Origin: Leptolyngbya sp. PCC 7375 | Lineage (GTDB): Bacteria > Cyanobacteriota > Cyanobacteriia > Phormidesmidales > Phormidesmidaceae | Assembly: GCF_000316115.1 (NCBI RefSeq) | Contig: NZ_JH993797.1 | Location: 3,520,486-3,584,485 of the forward strand | DNA: 64,000 bases | Reading direction: 5' to 3' | Shown here: one piece after another, positions 35,386 to 44,731 of the stretch | Layout of the letters: the number at the start of each line of letters is the position of its first letter | Position numbering within the stretch: position 1 is the stretch's first letter | Program-made: the position numbers and the translations under genes | The notes under the pieces: model-generated | Databases searched by the model: none | Told to the model about the DNA's origin: nothing | The model's input: only the letters and a program-made list of their open reading frames with translations

Positions 35386-36378
35386 ATGGGCAATCAATTT
35401 AGGCATCGAGTAGGACTGTGGCTAGGTGTACTGACCTTAGCCGTCGGCATGTTTATGTTTTATGAGGTATCCTCCAAAGCCCAACCCCAGGGACTCATGG
35501 TGGATAGCGGGCGGTTGCGATCGCACCTGCAAACCCTGGCCAACGAACGCTACACCAACATTGCCCTGGCCCGCACCCGCACCTACTTGATCAAAGAACT
35601 CCAAAGCTACGGCTACGAACCCAGCACCCAAACCTTCGGCTCTGGCGATAGTGCAGGCACCAATCTCAGTGTTATTCGCCCAGGTACCCAAACACCGGAG
35701 CAAAAAATTCTAGTCGGCGCACACTATGACTCAGTGGCAGGGTCCCCCGGTGCAGACGACAATGGCAGCGCTGTCGTCACCGCGTTAGAAATTGCCCGAC
35801 TGTTTGCCGACTACCCCACCCATAAAACCCTACAGGTCGTCTTTTTCGACCAGGAAGAGTTGCAACCAGAAGGAGCCGGTCTGTTAGGGAGTAATGCATT
35901 TGTTAATGATGCCGCTAACCTTGATGGGTTAGCGGGTGCAGTTATTCTAGAAATGCTAGGTTACGCCTGTTATGAAACCGGCTGCCAAACCTACCCACCA
36001 GGGTTAGAACAACAAGATTTACCATCCACAGGAGACTTTATTGGCGTGATTGGCGATACCGATCATCCAGAACTGTTAGCGACCTTTGCCACTGAAACTG
36101 AGAATAAGCTAGCCACTTCACCGGAAGCATCCCTCAAAGCAGTCACATTACCAGTCCCTATCGGAGTGCTGCCCTTTATGCCAGATCTGTTCCGTAGCGA
36201 CCATGCCCCCTTCTGGCTAAAAGGCATTGGAGCCGTCATGGTGAGTGACACCGCTAACTTTCGCAACCCCAACTACCATCAAGCCAGTGATACTGTCGAC
36301 ACCTTAGATTTGATGTTTTTAGAACAGACGGCCAACTACATTGTTGATCGAGTCACAGGCCTACTACAAAACAACTGA
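35386..36378 (+). CDS. M28-family zinc aminopeptidase
   Basis: A 330-residue protein with an N-terminal membrane anchor or signal (GLWLGVLTLAVGMFMFYEVS). Zinc-binding and catalytic motifs of M28 are present: GAHYDSVAGSPGADDNGSA (His and Asp ligands), FFDQEELQPEGAGLLGS (catalytic Glu), ILEMLGY, and the C-terminal YHQASDTVDTLD (His ligand). It probably trims peptides outside the cytoplasm or in the periplasm. It shares a short divergent promoter region with the VanZ-like gene. Confidence 0.93.
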   Translation: MGNQFRHRVGLWLGVLTLAVGMFMFYEVSSKAQPQGLMVDSGRLRSHLQTLANERYTNIALARTRTYLIKELQSYGYEPSTQTFGSGDSAGTNLSVIRPGTQTPEQKILVGAHYDSVAGSPGADDNGSAVVTALEIARLFADYPTHKTLQVVFFDQEELQPEGAGLLGSNAFVNDAANLDGLAGAVILEMLGYACYETGCQTYPPGLEQQDLPSTGDFIGVIGDTDHPELLATFATETENKLATSPEASLKAVTLPVPIGVLPFMPDLFRSDHAPFWLKGIGAVMVSDTANFRNPNYHQASDTVDTLDLMFLEQTANYIVDRVTGLLQNN

Positions 36379-36479
36379 CAAGAGCCTAAACTCCCTATAT
36401 CACTTCCTCAAGCCACTTTAGGGGATGAGCCGGTTTTGAGTTTTAAGTTACGAGTCCACAGAGTATTAGTTCACGACTA

Positions 36480-37805
36480 CTAACCACTATTTCTGGGCAA
36501 AAAAGACTTTGAAGTAGGTTCTCCTTCCCCCTTAAAGGCCTGGGGAATAAAAGATGGCAGCATGGGACCTGACTTGTTTAAATCCACAGAAGCAGGGGCA
36601 TCTTCCCCAGAGTCCTCGCTCAGTTCGTCACCGACAAAATCTCCCTCTAAGTCATCAGCGTCAGTATCTTCGCCATACATGGTGATTTCTGGTAGAGACG
36701 TCTCTTCAGATGAAGACGGTTCCTGAGGAGGGACTACATAGGAAACCTCGGGTATCTCCTGCGGATCTGTTTCGAGCAAAGCGGACGTTAGCTCGTCTGC
36801 TTCAGAAGAAATGTCATCCTTGGCAGGTGGCAATAATAAAAGCCGCTTTCTCATATTGGCCATGGGTGCCATAACATCGGCAATCCGTTCTTCTAGCCAA
36901 ATAAGGCCGGCTCCAAGGGCTTCGGCCATGGTGCTCACCAGTCGGTAGAGGGCGACACTACTGATCAGCAGGCCGTTGGGTAGCTGATTACCCAGGAGTG
37001 CGATCGCAACTGCTTCAAACACGCCCACCCCACCGGGAGCACCAGGCACTAATAGGCCCAATAACCAGGCCAAACTAAACGAGCCTAAAATCGTAAAAAA
37101 CTGACTGGGTTGCAGCCCCTGCTGCAGCGCCACAATCGTCATAATAAAACCCATGCCCCGGAGGAAGACAAACCCCAGTTCTCCCAAAAGCGAGCGCCAT
37201 GGATAAGACTGCATCCGCAGCGTACTGGTAATCACCGTTAAGCCCTGGGACTGAGCTTTTGCTTTGCCCAACTTACGTAGTAGGGGGTTAAGAAAACGCG
37301 GATGAATCGCCACCAGCATGGCCACCAAAGCTCCCAGAGGAATCACCAATAGCCACTGATTCCCGACGGTCAAGCTAAAGCTGATAGCCGCTAATCCTAA
37401 CGCTGCCGCCGCCATCAGCACAGGCTCCAGTACTACCCCCACAATGGCTGCACCTGTGGACGACCCTGATGACTTCAGCGCCAGCACACGACCATAAAAA
37501 TGCCACACATTACCCGGTAAATATTTGGCAATGTTAGTTTTCAGGTAGATCGCTGTAGACCAGCGGCCATCGCGAGGCTGGCCAATGGTCTTTAAGATTA
37601 AATGCCAGACCCATCCCGACCAGATGTGAGCAATCAAGCTTATGCCCAAAGCTATGGTTAACAGGGACAATGTAGCGCTAGTAATTTCAAGGGTTCTAAC
37701 TTCTTGCCAATGATCCTTAAGCGTTTTGGCCAAGAAAAATAGAATGCCGCCAAATAAAAACCAGCGAAAGATGCGTTTAACCATAGATATAGGAAACCAG
37801 CGCAT
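36480..37805 (-). CDS. LPG-synthase-TM (UPF0104) family membrane protein
   Basis: A 441-residue protein. About 300 residues form a multi-span membrane domain of the LPG_synthase_TM/UPF0104 type: TNIAKYLPGNVWHFYGRVLA and the glycine-rich LLVPGAPGGVGVFEAVAIAL-L are diagnostic. The last 110 residues are an acidic soluble tail (EDTDADDLEGDFVGDELSED) not usual in the family. Related proteins act as lipid flippases or carriers. It may move a glycolipid or lipid precursor; the substrate is unknown. Start could be ATG 37805 or 37784. Confidence 0.82.
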   Translation of the reverse strand: MRWFPISMVKRIFRWFLFGGILFFLAKTLKDHWQEVRTLEITSATLSLLTIALGISLIAHIWSGWVWHLILKTIGQPRDGRWSTAIYLKTNIAKYLPGNVWHFYGRVLALKSSGSSTGAAIVGVVLEPVLMAAAALGLAAISFSLTVGNQWLLVIPLGALVAMLVAIHPRFLNPLLRKLGKAKAQSQGLTVITSTLRMQSYPWRSLLGELGFVFLRGMGFIMTIVALQQGLQPSQFFTILGSFSLAWLLGLLVPGAPGGVGVFEAVAIALLGNQLPNGLLISSVALYRLVSTMAEALGAGLIWLEERIADVMAPMANMRKRLLLLPPAKDDISSEADELTSALLETDPQEIPEVSYVVPPQEPSSSEETSLPEITMYGEDTDADDLEGDFVGDELSEDSGEDAPASVDLNKSGPMLPSFIPQAFKGEGEPTSKSFLPRNSG

Positions 37806-37950
37806 AAAACGTCGGTGTGAAACAATTGGGCCGTGTTCACGAGTATTAAACCGTGTTCACCATTAAAACTCCAGGTTTTGAAATCCAGACTTTAAATTTG
37901 AGCCAGGTATTTGGATATAGGTTTAGCACACAGTATCAACAGATTACCTA

Positions 37951-38658
37951 TCAGTGTGTCTTCTGAGGTTCATAGCCCTTCATAATACGGCCACAACACC
38001 GATATTGGATGTGGAAAGCCTGGCTAACGGGATTGCTCAGATCAAAAATTGAGTCAATGCCAATGCCGTTGCGTCCCTGGTCTTTACCCGAACTGTGAAT
38101 ATAGCGCCCCTGGTCCAGATGCAGGGCTACATGGGTGGTCCGCTCTGGAGTACCGAAAAAGATCAGATCCCCTGGCAGCAGCTCACCGATCTCAATCGTG
38201 TCCGTAAAGTCCTCCTGTTGATAGGAATCACGGGGCAGCGGCACGCCCACCGCAGCAAAGGCCGCCTGCACCAGGCCAGAACAGTCATAGTTTGGGGCTA
38301 CAGTGCCCCCCCACAAATATTCATTGGGCACAGCCATGGCCGCCTCGGCAAAGGCAATGGCTCCAGGAATTGCCTGTTCCACATCAGGTCGGGTAACCAT
38401 CAAAGCATGGTAAGGGGCACTCGCTAAGTCAAGGGCATCTACATCGCCTAACCGCAGCCAGCCTGGATAATCGTCAGCACAGAGCATCACATGCAAGCTA
38501 TCAGCTTCGATGGCCGTAATTTTCAGCTGACGTCCAGCTGCAGCCTGGGTGACTAATTCGGCAGCTGTGGGGGCTTTGTAAAGGTTGAGGGTGCGATCGC
38601 AACGATATTCAGTCCCAGGGGCCAACCGCCAGCGGTTCTTTAATTCCTCCAATTGCAC
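37951..38658 (-). CDS. NlpC/P60 peptidoglycan endopeptidase with SH3-like domain
   Basis: A 235-residue protein starting at GTG 38658. Residues about 15-95 form an SH3-like region (EYRCDRTLNLYKAPTAAELV). The NlpC/P60 domain follows: catalytic Cys in NYDCSGLVQAAFAAVGVPLP-RDS (about residue 125), His in THVALHLDQGRYIHSSG. Such enzymes cut gamma-D-Glu-diamino acid bonds in cell-wall peptides. No signal peptide is visible, so export may use another route. The gene is preceded by a 206-base region shared with the divergent aminotransferase. Confidence 0.92.
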   Translation of the reverse strand: MQLEELKNRWRLAPGTEYRCDRTLNLYKAPTAAELVTQAAAGRQLKITAIEADSLHVMLCADDYPGWLRLGDVDALDLASAPYHALMVTRPDVEQAIPGAIAFAEAAMAVPNEYLWGGTVAPNYDCSGLVQAAFAAVGVPLPRDSYQQEDFTDTIEIGELLPGDLIFFGTPERTTHVALHLDQGRYIHSSGKDQGRNGIGIDSIFDLSNPVSQAFHIQYRCCGRIMKGYEPQKTH

Positions 38659-38864
38659 TTGCTCACCCCCTCTACCCTGATCTCAGAGCACCAACGTCTT
38701 CTGTCGCAAATACTGTAATGCAAAGCGTCACATATCATAGCTGCCGCTTTTATTTAGTGTCTTGATTTAACGAATGAGCCATTACATCAGACAATGAAAA
38801 AAATATTTTGTCGCCTTAGCTACCGTTTGCTAGATATCACCATCGCTGTCCGCTAATAATCGTT

Positions 38865-40025
38865 ATGAGTCTGACTGCATCCCGACCCAAGGTCAATGAA
38901 ACCTTTCGCATCACCCCCAAAGCTCTAGACCTCCCTGAGCGACTACTCCTAGGTCCTGGCCCCTCCAACTCCAACCCCGATGTTGTAGCGGCCATGAACC
39001 GTCAGCCCATCGGCCATTTAGATCCGGTTTACCTCGACTTGATGGACGAAGTGCAGGCCATGATGCGCTACGTCTGGCAAACTGAAAACCCAATGACCCT
39101 GCCCATCAGTGGCACCGGCTCAGCAGCGATGGAAGCCACCCTGGCCAATACCATAGAACCTGGTGATGTGGTCTTAGTGGGCATCAACGGGTACTTTGGT
39201 AATCGCCTATTTGATATGGCCGGTCGCTACCGTGCCGATGCCCGCAGCATTAGTAAGCCTTGGGGTGAAGTATTCAGCCTGAGCGAATTGCGTGCGGCCC
39301 TGGAAGAGCATCGTCCAGCCATCTTAGCCTTGGTCCACGCTGAAACCTCTACAGGTGCGCGTCAGCCCCTCGAAGGTGTGGGTGACTTGTGTCGTGAGTT
39401 TGACTGTCTGTTACTGGTTGATACCGTTACAAGCCTCGGCGGTGTCCCCATCTTCTTAGATGAATGGAAAGTGGATATGGCCTATAGCTGCAGCCAAAAA
39501 GGCCTGAGCTGTCCTCCCGGCAGCTCTCCATTTACCATGGGTGAACGGGCCTTGCAAAAGCTGGACAAGCGTCAGACTAAAGTTGCCAATTGGTATCTAG
39601 ATATTTCCCTACTGCGCAACTACTGGGGCCAGGGGCGTACTTATCACCACACAGCGCCTGTCAACATGACCTACGCTATTCGTGAAGCTCTGCGTCTAGT
39701 CCTTGAAGAAGGTCTAGAAAACTCTTGGGACCGCCATCAAAAGACTGCTGAAAAGCTCTGGGACGGTCTGGCAGAGTTAGGTTTGAGCTGCCACGTGCCC
39801 AAAGAGTATCGCTTACCCACCCTGACAACGGTAAAGGTACCTGAGGGTGTCGATGCAAAAGCAGTGACTAGCAAACTCCTCAAGGACCACAACATAGAAA
39901 TCGGCAATGGTCTCGGTGAGTTGGGCGGCAAGGTTTGGCGTATTGGCCTAATGGGCTACAACAGCCAGCCCAAGAATGTAGATCGCTTATTGGCAGTCTG
40001 GGAAAAAGTCATGGCAGACATCTAA
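38865..40025 (+). CDS. Class V aminotransferase, alanine/serine-glyoxylate type
   Basis: A 386-residue PLP enzyme of the serine/alanine-glyoxylate aminotransferase family, which removes glyoxylate made in photorespiration. Family motifs: LLGPGPSNSNPDVVAAMNRQ-PIGHLDP, SGTGSAAMEATLANTIEPGD, the Asp that pairs with the pyridine N in VDTVTSLGG, and the PLP lysine K212 in SCSQKGLSCPPG. YHHTAPVNMTYAIREAL and the C-terminal WRIGLMGYN are also typical. A cytosolic enzyme, complete, single gene, with its own terminator. Confidence 0.95.
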   Translation: MSLTASRPKVNETFRITPKALDLPERLLLGPGPSNSNPDVVAAMNRQPIGHLDPVYLDLMDEVQAMMRYVWQTENPMTLPISGTGSAAMEATLANTIEPGDVVLVGINGYFGNRLFDMAGRYRADARSISKPWGEVFSLSELRAALEEHRPAILALVHAETSTGARQPLEGVGDLCREFDCLLLVDTVTSLGGVPIFLDEWKVDMAYSCSQKGLSCPPGSSPFTMGERALQKLDKRQTKVANWYLDISLLRNYWGQGRTYHHTAPVNMTYAIREALRLVLEEGLENSWDRHQKTAEKLWDGLAELGLSCHVPKEYRLPTLTTVKVPEGVDAKAVTSKLLKDHNIEIGNGLGELGGKVWRIGLMGYNSQPKNVDRLLAVWEKVMADI

Positions 40026-40045
40026 GCCATCCTTACGAAACAATT

Positions 40046-40078
40046 AGCTGAGCTTCTAATCAAGAAGCTCAGCTTTTT
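40046..40078 (+). terminator. Rho-independent terminator of the aminotransferase gene
   Basis: A perfect 12-bp stem (AGCTGAGCTTCT / AGAAGCTCAGCT) with a 5-base loop followed by TTTT, starting 21 bases after the stop. Confidence 0.92.
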
Positions 40079-40172
40079 AAGGCGCTTGTGCTTAAATAAT
40101 CACCCCATTCCCCATCACTCATTCACCCATCTACAGCCTCAACCTGGGTCTTTATTTTTGTGCAGTCCCCTA

Positions 40173-41402
40173 AGTACTTTGGAAATTAAATTTATTGCCA
40201 TATTGCAGATGGGTTCGATAGGCTGAATTAATGTCCCCCCTCTCTCAATACGCACATGAACAAGCGTCATCTTGAGTTAACCGCCACTGACCGCAGCGAC
40301 CTGGAAGCCCTTTTGAGCAAAGGTCAACTGGGCGCACGGCAATTCAAACGAGCGACTGGTCTGCTGGAGTTGGACCGTGGCAAGACGATTCAAGCCGTCT
40401 GCGAAACCTTGGGGGTTACCCGGGTCACGGTCAGAAAGTGGCGTGACCGCTATCAACAGGAGGGACTCGCCATGCTGACGGATCAGCCTCGTCCCGGTCG
40501 TCCCATTGAAATCGATGGCGGCCAACGAGCTAAGGTCACGGCCCTAGCCTGCAGTGATGTTCCAACGGGTCATGCGCGCTGGACGTTGCGCCTGTTAGCG
40601 AACAGAGCCGTTGACTTGAACTACTGTAAACACCTTTCCCACACTCAAGTGCGTGAGATTCTTAAAAAAACGCCTTAAAACCTCATCTCAAAAAGACGTG
40701 GTGCCTTGGGGCGCTCACCAGTGTCTTTATTGCCAAAATGGAACATCTGTTGGCGCTGTATGCTCGTCCCTATGATCCACGCTATCCAGTGGTGTGTTTT
40801 GATGAACGCCCGTGCTTTTTAATTGGTGAGGTGATGACGCCATTGCCCGTCAAAGCTGGGCAGGCTGCAAAAGAGCATTATGCCTATGAAAAAAATGGCT
40901 CTTGTTCACTACTTGCGGCCATTGAGCCGCTCACTGGTGAGCGGTTGGCTCAGGTCCATACGCGACGCACCAAACGAGAATACACCCTGTTTTTTCAAGC
41001 CTTAGCTGCGCGCTATCCTAAGGCGGACAAAATCCAGGTTGTGCAGGATAATCTCAACACCCATAATGCCAGTTCTTTCTATGAATACCTGACAGCTGAG
41101 GAGGCCCTTGCCCTTGCCCAGCGGTTTGAGTTTCACTACACCCCAAAGTCAGCGAGTTGGCTCAATATGATTGAAATCGAGTTGTCTGCACTGGCTAGAG
41201 GCTGTTTGCATCAGCGCATTCCCACACAAGACCAATTAGAGCAAGAGGTCCTCGCCTTGGTGCAAGAACGGCATGACCAGCGTATCCGCATCCATTGGCA
41301 ATTTTCAGTTGAGGCTGCACGCGATAAATTTCAGAAGCATTATGTCAAAATTCGAGAAGATAAGACTCTCTAAAACGGTAGAAAACTTAATTTCCAGTGT
41401 AC
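40173..41402 (+). mobile_element. IS630-family insertion sequence
   Basis: A roughly 1230-bp element. Terminal inverted repeats are imperfect: AGTACTTTGGAAATTAAATT on the left and GTACACTGGAAATTAAGTTT from the right on the opposite strand. TA lies outside each end (40171-40172 and 41403-41404), as expected for IS630. It lies between the aminotransferase terminator and the ABM gene, whose stop codon falls only 6 bases past the right TA. Confidence 0.8.
40256..41373 (+). CDS. IS630 transposase made by -1 frameshift on A7
   Basis: Two frames are needed. The first (40256-40678) supplies two helix-turn-helix parts (TIQAVCETLGVTRVTVRKWR-DRYQQEGL) and ends REILKKTP. In the -1 frame after the run of seven A at 40664-40670 the protein continues REILKKNALKPHLKKTWC and runs unbroken through the DDE domain to 41373: VVCFDERPCFLIG (Asp), IQVVQDNLNTHNASSFYE (Asp) and SASWLNMIEIELSALARG (Glu). 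A seven-A run at the exact join is the usual recoding signal of this IS group. So this is probably an intact, regulated transposase of about 372 residues. Confidence 0.85.
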
Positions 41403-41409
41403 TAAGTAT

Positions 41410-41721
41410 TCAGCTTTCCAAACGCTTATTGCCTGCGATCAATTGGTAATGTTCAACCACAGGAAATGGATTGTAAAAGTGATGAAGCAAGGCTTTCCAT
41501 TGCTGATATTCAGGTGACTGTCTAAAACCTTGAGTATGATCTTCCAAGGTTTGCCATGTCACCAGCAAGATATAGCGATTCTCTTGCTCCATGCATTTCT
41601 GTAGCTGATGGCTAACATAGCCATTCATGGAACTAATAATCGATTGAGCTTGCAAAAATGCTTGTTCAAACGCGACAGCCTCTCCTGGCTTCACATTCAA
41701 AATAGCGACTTCTAGCACCAT
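41410..41721 (-). CDS. ABM-family (antibiotic biosynthesis monooxygenase) protein
   Basis: A 103-residue dimeric ferredoxin-like fold. VLEVAILNVKPGEAVAFEQA-FLQAQSIISSMNGYVSHQLQ and LLVTWQTLEDHTQGFRQSPE-YQQW are the family hallmarks. Related proteins include heme-degrading and small-molecule oxygenases; the substrate here is unknown. The C-terminus ends a few bases from an IS630 element, so it is possible that the last codons are not the original ones. Confidence 0.88.
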   Translation of the reverse strand: MVLEVAILNVKPGEAVAFEQAFLQAQSIISSMNGYVSHQLQKCMEQENRYILLVTWQTLEDHTQGFRQSPEYQQWKALLHHFYNPFPVVEHYQLIAGNKRLES

Positions 41722-41800
41722 AATTCCACGCAGCCAGTCCAGGAAAGTCTCTTAGGAATCAAGACAAAACAAAGGGCTTGAACCTCTAATCAATCAGTCT

Positions 41801-42331
41801 CTAGAAAACAGCTCCTTCACTATTCACGAGTTCAACAGCGCTAATAGCCCCTGTTTTGACATCAACAGAAGCATAATAGCCCTCACCATCAAAAGAATTA
41901 AGATATAAAGCCTCGTTATTTTGAGAGAAAAGAGTATAAACACCGGGCTCTAGAGCAATAGAAAACTCACCATTGCTGTCTGCTTCAACAACCTGTAACA
42001 ACTGAGCATGGTCCCTCGCATTTACCGTTGATATCCACTGAGGATCGAGAATTTCTGGCTTAATTTTGCCAGTAAATACCCAAACATTGGCAACTAGAGC
42101 AGACTGACTATTTTGTGCTTCTTCTTCAGCTCCAATCTGTGGCATAAAATCACCAGACAGCTGGATCACTTTGCCCTGAATGCCCTGTTCCATCTTGTTA
42201 CTTGCCTGAGTTTGCTCTGTTATCACCTGTGATGAGACTGAATCCTCAACGACACAGCTGCCAAGGAATGATAAACATGGGAGCATAATGCTTATCATCA
42301 GCCTACGGGTAATAGCAGTCATACGAACCAT
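41801..42331 (-). CDS. Lipoprotein with regulatory-like beta domain
   Basis: About 176 residues from the ATG at 42331. A short signal peptide ends in a lipobox (LSFLGSC), so the mature protein should be lipid-anchored. The C-terminal part (VVEADSNGEFSIALEPGVYT-LFSQNN) has the pattern of a carboxypeptidase-regulatory-like beta-sandwich, with an N-terminal QGKVIQLSGDFMPQIG strand. It is probably anchored on the outer face of the cytoplasmic or outer membrane. Ligand unknown. Confidence 0.75.
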   Translation of the reverse strand: MVRMTAITRRLMISIMLPCLSFLGSCVVEDSVSSQVITEQTQASNKMEQGIQGKVIQLSGDFMPQIGAEEEAQNSQSALVANVWVFTGKIKPEILDPQWISTVNARDHAQLLQVVEADSNGEFSIALEPGVYTLFSQNNEALYLNSFDGEGYYASVDVKTGAISAVELVNSEGAVF

Positions 42332-42439
42332 AATGATATCTATAACAGCCACTGGGGAGGCAATTGCCTCCCCAGCATAGAACTACATAATATCTTCTAT
42401 TTAAGACTGTGTGTTTAGAAACACTAGCAAAAGCAGTGG

Positions 42440-42595
42440 CTAGAAATTGCCGATCAGCACAACAGCCGTAAATAGACAGAACATAATGACACCGAGGCCC
42501 CAAATCACTTCATAGGGCGCATGGTTTTCAGCATCTAGATAAGCATTTACCTGACGATCATGCTCTTCATCGGGTACCCAAATCATTGATTTCAT
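42440..42595 (-). CDS. Single-span miniprotein, first paralogue
   Basis: About 51 residues starting MKSMIWVPDEEHDRQVNAYL. The start at 42595 is fixed by AGGAGG five bases upstream. A charged N-terminal half is followed by one membrane helix, YEVIWGLGVIMFCLFTAVVL-I. It closely resembles the 42879-43025 gene. No chlorophyll-binding ExxN motif is present, so it is not an HLIP. Function unknown; a small subunit of a membrane complex is plausible. Confidence 0.65.
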   Translation of the reverse strand: MKSMIWVPDEEHDRQVNAYLDAENHAPYEVIWGLGVIMFCLFTAVVLIGNF

Positions 42596-42878
42596 CATAT
42601 CCTCCTGGGCCATTTGCCCTTGGAACTCTTCTGGATGGGTACTATGAAGTATAATCAAACATTTTGCCAACAAAACCATTCACGCAAAAATCTTCACTCT
42701 CATTGCCAAAAGTCGATGATTTTTGCTCTAGTTGTTTTGCCCTAGTTGTTTAAACCACTAAACTACCCCTAGAAAGATTGCCGCTGCTGATTTAGGGGAT
42801 AAATCGTTCTGGCAAGCTTGCCCTAGGTCTGTGTTTTTCAGATTAAATCCTCCCGAGGAGCAGTGACGCCGAAAGGTT

Positions 42879-43025
42879 TTAAGAATGGCGAATCAACGCC
42901 ATGGCTGTAAATAGGCAAACCATAACAATCCCTAAAGCCCAAATTAATTCATAGATTGCGTAGTTGATATTGTCGGGATAAGTACCTGCCTGGGAACTAC
43001 GCTTATTATTTGGCATTAAGGTCAT
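42879..43025 (-). CDS. Single-span miniprotein, second paralogue
   Basis: About 48 residues from the ATG at 43025; an ATG three codons later is possible. The membrane segment YELIWALGIVMVCLFTAMAL-I matches the other paralogue, with the same Y-E-x-I-W lead and identical CLFTA core. The N-terminal half is basic rather than acidic. It lies 430 bases upstream of the other copy on the same strand. Conservation of the pair argues that both are real genes. Confidence 0.62.
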   Translation of the reverse strand: MTLMPNNKRSSQAGTYPDNINYAIYELIWALGIVMVCLFTAMALIRHS

Positions 43026-43292
43026 CGTTTTTTTTGATTCCTTTAGACTGCTTGTCGATGATGCACACAGATATTTCAGCACCTAGTCTAGGCAGATCGT
43101 TAGAGGCTCTACGACCCCCCAAAGAAATCTTTACTTTCAGTAGAATAATGTGACAAACCCTGTTGCATGTCTTAAAAATAGGTAGTCTTTGTCACCCCCC
43201 TTTAGGTAGTTAGTGATCAACAGCACTCAAACCACGCAACTCATTGGTTATAAATTCGTCTAGGATGACGAATATTGTGATGTTCTGTATCA

Positions 43293-44618
43293 ATGGTTCT
43301 AGATCTGCCTCGTTTTTATCGTGCTGCAAACCCCAGCCGTCCATTACGATTAGTACAGGCTGAGGATCGGCAATATTACATTGACTTTTCGTCAGTGCGA
43401 GGCGGAGATATTGTCAGAGAACTGGAGCGCACAATTACCTTACTTTCTCCTGATGAGGCTACCACACAACTCTTTACAGGCAATATTGGCTGTGGCAAAT
43501 CGACAGAACTACTACGACTCAAGGCACAGCTAGAGCAGCAGGGTCTGCATGTGGTTTATTTTGAGTCAGACCGGGACTTAGAAATGGCTGATGTGGATAT
43601 CAGTGATATTCTGCTGATGATTGCCCATCAGGTGGTGGAGAGTTTAGAAAATGATGGCATTACGCTGAAACCATCGGCTTTAGTGAATCTATTTCGCAAT
43701 CTGGCGGAAACTCTACAAACCCCCATGGAAATTGCCGACGTCAGTTTCTCGGTTGGGATTGCAGCGATTACGGCCAGGGCAAAAGAGAGTCCAGAAATGC
43801 GTAGTCGTATGCGTCAGTATTTGGAGCCACGGACTAAGAGCATTATTGATGCCATTAATGAAGAGCTACTGGAAGTTGCGATCGCCACACTCCGTGCCAA
43901 AGGCAAAAAGGGATTGGTGGTCATTGTCGATAACCTCGACCGCATTGATCCCGTAGAACGGGCCAATGGCCGCACCCAATCAGAATATCTATTTATTGAT
44001 CGCGGTGAGCAGCTCAAGCGTCTGAACTGTCATCTGTTATATACCATTCCCCTCGCTCTCGTTTTCTCTGACGACCTACCGCGTTTATCCAATCGGTTTG
44101 GTGTTTCTCCTAAAGTATTACCCATGGTGCCCGTCACCCAGCGCGATGGCACCACCTCAGAGCCAGGGTTAGCACTGTTACAGCAAATGGTGTTGGCCCG
44201 AGCTTTCCCGAATAAAAACTACAACGAGCGCATCGACCATATCAATGACGTTTTTGAAAATATTGCTGTGCTCAACCGTCTTTGTCGCCTCAGTGGTGGG
44301 CATATGCGCAATCTAATGAGGCTGCTTTATGGTTGTCTACAAAAGGGTGATCCACCGATCCAATCAGCCGTTCTTGAGGCCGTCATTCGAGATGAAAGAG
44401 ATTCTCTCATGGCGCTGATTGATGAAAACGAATGGCAGCTGATGTTTAAAGCAATTAGCACCTCAGAAACTCAAGGGAATGAGGCATATAGTCTGCTATT
44501 ACGTAGTTTATTTCTCTATGAATATCGAGACGATGGCGGTCGGTGGTTTGATCTCAATCCAGTTCTTAAGGAAACCAATCGATTTAAGAATTGGCAAAAG
44601 CAGAAACTCAAAAATTAA
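43293..44618 (+). CDS. P-loop ATPase upstream of a giant STAND/WD40 gene
   Basis: A 441-residue soluble NTPase. Walker A GNIGCGKST (about residues 63-71), Walker B with KGLVVIVDNLDRIDP (about 213), and a C-terminal helical region (NRLCRLSGGHMRNLMRLLYG) like the lid of STAND and Cdc6-type AAA proteins. The first 60 residues (SRPLRLVQAEDRQYYIDFSS) are conserved in relatives that sit beside sensor proteins. It is followed after 113 bases by the 2031-residue gene on the same strand. A joint signalling or defence system is a reasonable inference. It has no recognisable effector domain. Confidence 0.85.
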   Translation: MVLDLPRFYRAANPSRPLRLVQAEDRQYYIDFSSVRGGDIVRELERTITLLSPDEATTQLFTGNIGCGKSTELLRLKAQLEQQGLHVVYFESDRDLEMADVDISDILLMIAHQVVESLENDGITLKPSALVNLFRNLAETLQTPMEIADVSFSVGIAAITARAKESPEMRSRMRQYLEPRTKSIIDAINEELLEVAIATLRAKGKKGLVVIVDNLDRIDPVERANGRTQSEYLFIDRGEQLKRLNCHLLYTIPLALVFSDDLPRLSNRFGVSPKVLPMVPVTQRDGTTSEPGLALLQQMVLARAFPNKNYNERIDHINDVFENIAVLNRLCRLSGGHMRNLMRLLYGCLQKGDPPIQSAVLEAVIRDERDSLMALIDENEWQLMFKAISTSETQGNEAYSLLLRSLFLYEYRDDGGRWFDLNPVLKETNRFKNWQKQKLKN

Positions 44619-44731
44619 GATCTTTAAATTTAAGTAAAAACATATCAATATCGAACCTGCCCAGAACGTAAGTAATTATGAATTAAACACCCAGGCTTAA
44701 ACTCAAAATTAAGCGCCTAATATTAACCAAC

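Noticed and set aside
42303..42503. Cys/Tyr-rich 66-codon frame between the lipoprotein and the miniprotein
   Set aside because: It overlaps the starts of the lipoprotein gene, has odd composition and no ribosome-binding site.
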